Positions 5,982-8,306 of a stretch of DNA of 8,306 bases are shown one piece after another. The notes under the pieces are model-generated. The model ran no database searches and was not told where the DNA came from. It saw only the letters and a program-made list of their open reading frames with translations. Numbering within the stretch: the stretch's first letter is position 1; the number at the start of each line of letters is the position of its first letter. The DNA is from SIG622 sp045600125. Lineage in GTDB: Bacteria > Bacillota > Clostridia > Oscillospirales > CAG-382. The stretch is taken from contig JAZRXH010000125.1 in the NCBI GenBank assembly GCA_045600125.1, positions 1 to 8,306 of the forward strand, written 5' to 3'. The position numbers and the translations under genes are program-made.

Positions 5982-8041
5982 ACTCTTTTCTTCTTCCCGA
6001 TCACGATCGCCCCGACCGCGACGACCGCCGCGACACCGAGCGCGCAGAGAATCCAAACGTTGCCCTCGGAAAGCGTGGAAGCCCACCAGCTCACTTCCGC
6101 CCCGCAGACGCGGCACGGATACCCGCTCACGGAGAGATCCCTGTCATGTTCCGCATAATCGGCTTTTACATCTACATCGCACCCGCAGATTGGCTCGTGC
6201 CAGTGATGGGTTTCATCGAATGACCATTCAGTCGAAAAAACGTGTACATTCGGGTCCTTGGGGATCTCGCGTGTTACGGACGTATGGCAGATGGAGCAAT
6301 ACACAGTCTCCACACCGGGGGTCATACATGTGGCGGGAATATCCACGACGTAATCCGTAAAGCGGTGATCACAGTTATCGGAAATCGGCTCGTCCTCAAT
6401 GATGTTTTCGGTCGTTTCCGGTTCCGAGATAACATACTGCAGACCGTAAGAATATGCGCCGTACCACTCGTCGGTTCCGTGTGTCCAGCCCGAGGGGACA
6501 ACGACGGTCAAGGGCTGATTCAAATCACATTCTCTGAACGCATTTTCTCCGATGCTGCAATCCCCTTGAAATACGATCTTCTCAAGCCCGGAGCTCGCAA
6601 AGGCTTCGGCGCCGATGCTCTCCACGTTTGCCGGGATCGTGATCTCCGAAAGGCTTTGGCACATGAAAAACGCCCGATTTCCGATCGTTTGCAGATTTCC
6701 GGCACTGATTGTTACGGAGGACAGATTATAGCAGTAATCGAAAGCGTTATTGCCGATGTACTGCACGCTTCCGGGGATCTGAACGGAGCTGAATTCCGAA
6801 CCGGCAAAAGCACCGTTGCCGATACCGGTCACGCCGTCTTCAATTACAACTTTTTGGATCCCGAACACCCCGGCAAAGGCCTTATCCGGAATGCTTCCGT
6901 TACCGCTCACCGTGAGCGTGCCGTTTTGGGAATCAGTTTTTATGCCCTCACCGGAATAAGTATCCACCGTGACATTTCCGGCACTGTGTTTATCCCGATA
7001 GTCCTGTAATTGGGCGAACGGTACAAGGAGCTTGACAGACTGTGCGCCTTCGTCATATAGCACCGAAAGATACGATTGATTGGTGTATTCGGTAACATCG
7101 GTAAAAACTTTTACACTCTCGGCAGATTTACCGGCTTTCATAACGGGAGTACCGTATACGATCAAATCTTCTTCTGCTTTGAATGAGCCCGGCGAACCGG
7201 AGCTTCCGTTCCTGTAGCCTGCTGCACCATGGCTGCCGCCTTTGCCGCCTTTGCCGCCGCCGATACATCCGGCGCCGGCGCTGTCAAGCCGGATATTTCC
7301 GCCGTAAAAATACACCTTGCCGCTGCCGCCGCCGCTGCCGCCGTTGCCGCCGTTGCCGACGTTGGTGCCCGCGCCACCATAATCCACCAACGATAACATT
7401 ACATAGTCGCCGCCTTTGCCACCGTCACCGCCGTTGCCGCCGCCGATGCACACGGCGCCCGAGCTTTTAAGCGAGATCCTGCCGCCATAGAAATTTACAT
7501 TGCCGCCGTTGCAGCCGCTGCCGCCATTGCCGCCGTCATCATCGCTATTGGGGTAAGCGTCTGCACCTCTGCTGCCGTTTCTGCCGCCGATAGCGGTAAC
7601 GCCCGCACTGCTGTTTTCCTCGGTGGCGGCAATACTCAGCTTGCCCATTGAGCTTTCATCATCCGTCTGGGCATAAATGCTCAGCGTATTGCCTTCCTCT
7701 ACGGTGATACCTTTATTTGCCGTTAGCTCTGCACCGTTTTTCAGAATGATGCCGACGTTTCCTTGTACGGTGGGGCGCTTGTCTAAGACAACGGTTCCCT
7801 CCACCACATACAGACCCGAAGACAGAACCTCCGTACCGCTTGTGATCTCTCCGGCATCTGCCGGGATCGTCTTTGCTGTATACACCATCGTATTGCTTGC
7901 TTCGTCAAAACTGCGGTCGATGTATCTGTCCGAATCCACCTCAAAAAAAGACTCCGCCGCAAAAGCAGGGACCGCCGCAAGCGGGATCATGGCGCAGACC
8001 ATCAGCACCGCAAAAAGTATGCTGATAATGCGTTTTTTCAT
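5966..8041 (-). CDS. Secreted surface protein: Gly-rich repeats, BspA-like LRRs, Cys/His segment, C-terminal membrane anchor (691 aa)
   Basis: The start at 8041 gives a signal peptide (MKKRIISILFAVLMVC, cleavage probably near AFA-A, residues 26-29). An ATG three codons earlier (8050) is possible. The ribosome site AAAGGATGG is imperfect for either. Residues about 133-290 carry three related units with FYGG, SxGAxCIGGG and GGxGGxGG motifs (133-161, 183-211, 244-272), probably beta-helix rungs. Residues 383-502 are about five leucine-rich units of the BspA/LRR_5 type, for example VQIPGSVQYIGNNAF and ITIPANVESIGAEAF. Residues 557-646 hold paired cysteines (C582/C585, C619/C621, C643/C646) and several histidines. 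ASTLSEGN (654-661), a membrane helix (about 662-682) and KKKR end the protein. BspA-type repeats are known in adhesins, so a role in adhesion or surface binding is inferred. It is first in an apparent operon with the 214-aa gene. Confidence 0.85.
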   Translation of the reverse strand: MKKRIISILFAVLMVCAMIPLAAVPAFAAESFFEVDSDRYIDRSFDEASNTMVYTAKTIPADAGEITSGTEVLSSGLYVVEGTVVLDKRPTVQGNVGIILKNGAELTANKGITVEEGNTLSIYAQTDDESSMGKLSIAATEENSSAGVTAIGGRNGSRGADAYPNSDDDGGNGGSGCNGGNVNFYGGRISLKSSGAVCIGGGNGGDGGKGGDYVMLSLVDYGGAGTNVGNGGNGGSGGGSGKVYFYGGNIRLDSAGAGCIGGGKGGKGGSHGAAGYRNGSSGSPGSFKAEEDLIVYGTPVMKAGKSAESVKVFTDVTEYTNQSYLSVLYDEGAQSVKLLVPFAQLQDYRDKHSAGNVTVDTYSGEGIKTDSQNGTLTVSGNGSIPDKAFAGVFGIQKVVIEDGVTGIGNGAFAGSEFSSVQIPGSVQYIGNNAFDYCYNLSSVTISAGNLQTIGNRAFFMCQSLSEITIPANVESIGAEAFASSGLEKIVFQGDCSIGENAFRECDLNQPLTVVVPSGWTHGTDEWYGAYSYGLQYVISEPETTENIIEDEPISDNCDHRFTDYVVDIPATCMTPGVETVYCSICHTSVTREIPKDPNVHVFSTEWSFDETHHWHEPICGCDVDVKADYAEHDRDLSVSGYPCRVCGAEVSWWASTLSEGNVWILCALGVAAVVAVGAIVIGKKKRVRNEE

Positions 8042-8124
8042 AGTGGGCATCCATCCTTTTATGTTATATATCTCTTTATACGAATGAAACGGAAAAAGGG
8101 CTAATACTTTTTTCAAATAGTTAA

Positions 8125-8168
8125 TTTGCAAAGTAAACTGGACCCCTGACTCCGGTTTACTTTGCAAA
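8125..8168. repeat. 44-bp near-palindrome upstream of the surface-protein operon
   Basis: Perfect 14-bp arms, TTTGCAAAGTAAAC at 8125-8138 and GTTTACTTTGCAAA at 8155-8168, flank TGGA and TCCG. Allowing one T-G wobble, the stem extends to 18 bp with loop CCCCTGAC (8143-8150). There is no T-run on either side, so it is not a standard terminator. It could be an operator, a recombination or transfer site, or the end of a degraded insertion sequence. Confidence 0.85.
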
Positions 8169-8182
8169 ACATAAAGAGTCTT

Positions 8183-8196
8183 GTTTACTTTGAAAA
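8183..8196. repeat. Third copy of the palindrome arm
   Basis: GTTTACTTTGAAAA repeats the right arm of the palindrome in the same orientation, 28 bp further on, with one difference (A for C) in 13 bases before divergence at the edge. It suggests an array of protein-binding sites rather than a single hairpin. It overlaps a small TTTGA/TCAAA dyad (8189-8202). Confidence 0.7.
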
Positions 8197-8236
8197 GTCA
8201 AATCTCAAAAAATCTGCTCATAGATCCGGAGCATCG

Positions 8237-8245
8237 TGGTATAAT
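8237..8245 (+). promoter_or_regulatory. Possible extended -10 (TGGTATAAT)
   Basis: A TGnTATAAT extended -10 element lies on the plus strand, with no recognisable -35 box 16-18 bp upstream. It points right, away from the surface-protein operon, and lies about 55 bp before a better promoter at 8271-8300. Confidence 0.35.
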
Positions 8246-8270
8246 GCAGCCACCGCGAAGCGGCTTGCCA

Positions 8271-8300
8271 TTGACATGTTTGGAAGAGCATTGCTACAAT
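8271..8300 (+). promoter_or_regulatory. Sigma-70/SigA-type promoter pointing out of the window
   Basis: TTGACA (8271-8276) and TACAAT (8295-8300) are separated by 18 bp, with TGC immediately before the -10 as an extended element. This is close to consensus and would drive a rightward gene beyond the window, divergent from the surface-protein operon. Only the motif supports it. Confidence 0.55.
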
Positions 8301-8306
8301 ATGAAA

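Noticed and set aside
5253..6158. 301-aa plus-strand frame across both surface genes
   Set aside because: Opposite to two proteins with clear signal peptides and membrane anchors; it contains the translated heptad repeat and no domain.
6242..7009. 255-aa plus-strand frame
   Set aside because: Antisense to the leucine-rich repeats of the 691-aa protein; a shadow frame.
7162..7560. GCC-rich region as a CRISPR or simple repeat array
   Set aside because: The periodicity comes from Gly-Gly-x codons of the secreted protein; there are no constant repeats with unique spacers.
8042..8124. Minus-strand promoter for the surface operon (TATAAA at 8075-8080, or TTGACT near 8195-8200)
   Set aside because: Neither element has a partner hexamer at a good distance, so I leave the operon promoter unassigned.

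Overview
The window looks like part of an integrative conjugative or mobilizable element of a low-to-mid-GC Gram-positive gut or rumen bacterium (Bacillota, probably class Clostridia). I infer this from four things: a very long gene of the ArdC-like/MutS-like/N6-methylase/helicase type carried by clostridial conjugative elements, a tnpV reading frame, strong AAAGGAGG-type ribosome binding sites, and secreted BspA-type leucine-rich-repeat proteins. No database search was possible. Family assignments come from remembered motifs and from frames I translated by hand.

All convincing genes lie on the minus strand, so the window reads right to left. From 8306 to 8042 is a non-coding region. It holds a 44-bp near-palindrome, a third copy of the palindrome's arm, and, pointing right on the plus strand, a near-consensus promoter for a gene outside the window. 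Next come two secreted, membrane-anchored proteins in an apparent operon. The first (8041-5966, 691 aa) joins a glycine-rich repeat region, BspA-like leucine-rich repeats and a Cys/His-rich segment. The second (5933-5289, 214 aa) is smaller and of unknown fold. They share an identical eight-residue motif, ASTLSEGN, just before the C-terminal membrane segment and lysine tail. They are separated by a few tandem copies of a 7-bp repeat.

After a short leader with a hairpin, the megagene starts at 5168 and runs without a stop off the left edge (at least 1722 codons). Its visible part has an N-terminal region typical of the family, a hydrophilic linker, a MutS domain I-like segment with the Phe-x-Glu motif, and an N6-adenine methylase-like domain. 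The helicase half expected in this family would lie beyond coordinate 1.

The most interesting feature is at 4408-4055. A complete, recognisable 117-aa TnpV protein with its own Shine-Dalgarno sequence lies wholly inside the megagene, in the +1 frame of the same strand. The megagene frame stays open across it and there encodes a disordered linker. Both frames therefore appear to be used, which is a case of overprinting. The long plus-strand open frames (174-1400, 3336-4064, 5253-6158, 6242-7009) are antisense shadows and are not annotated.
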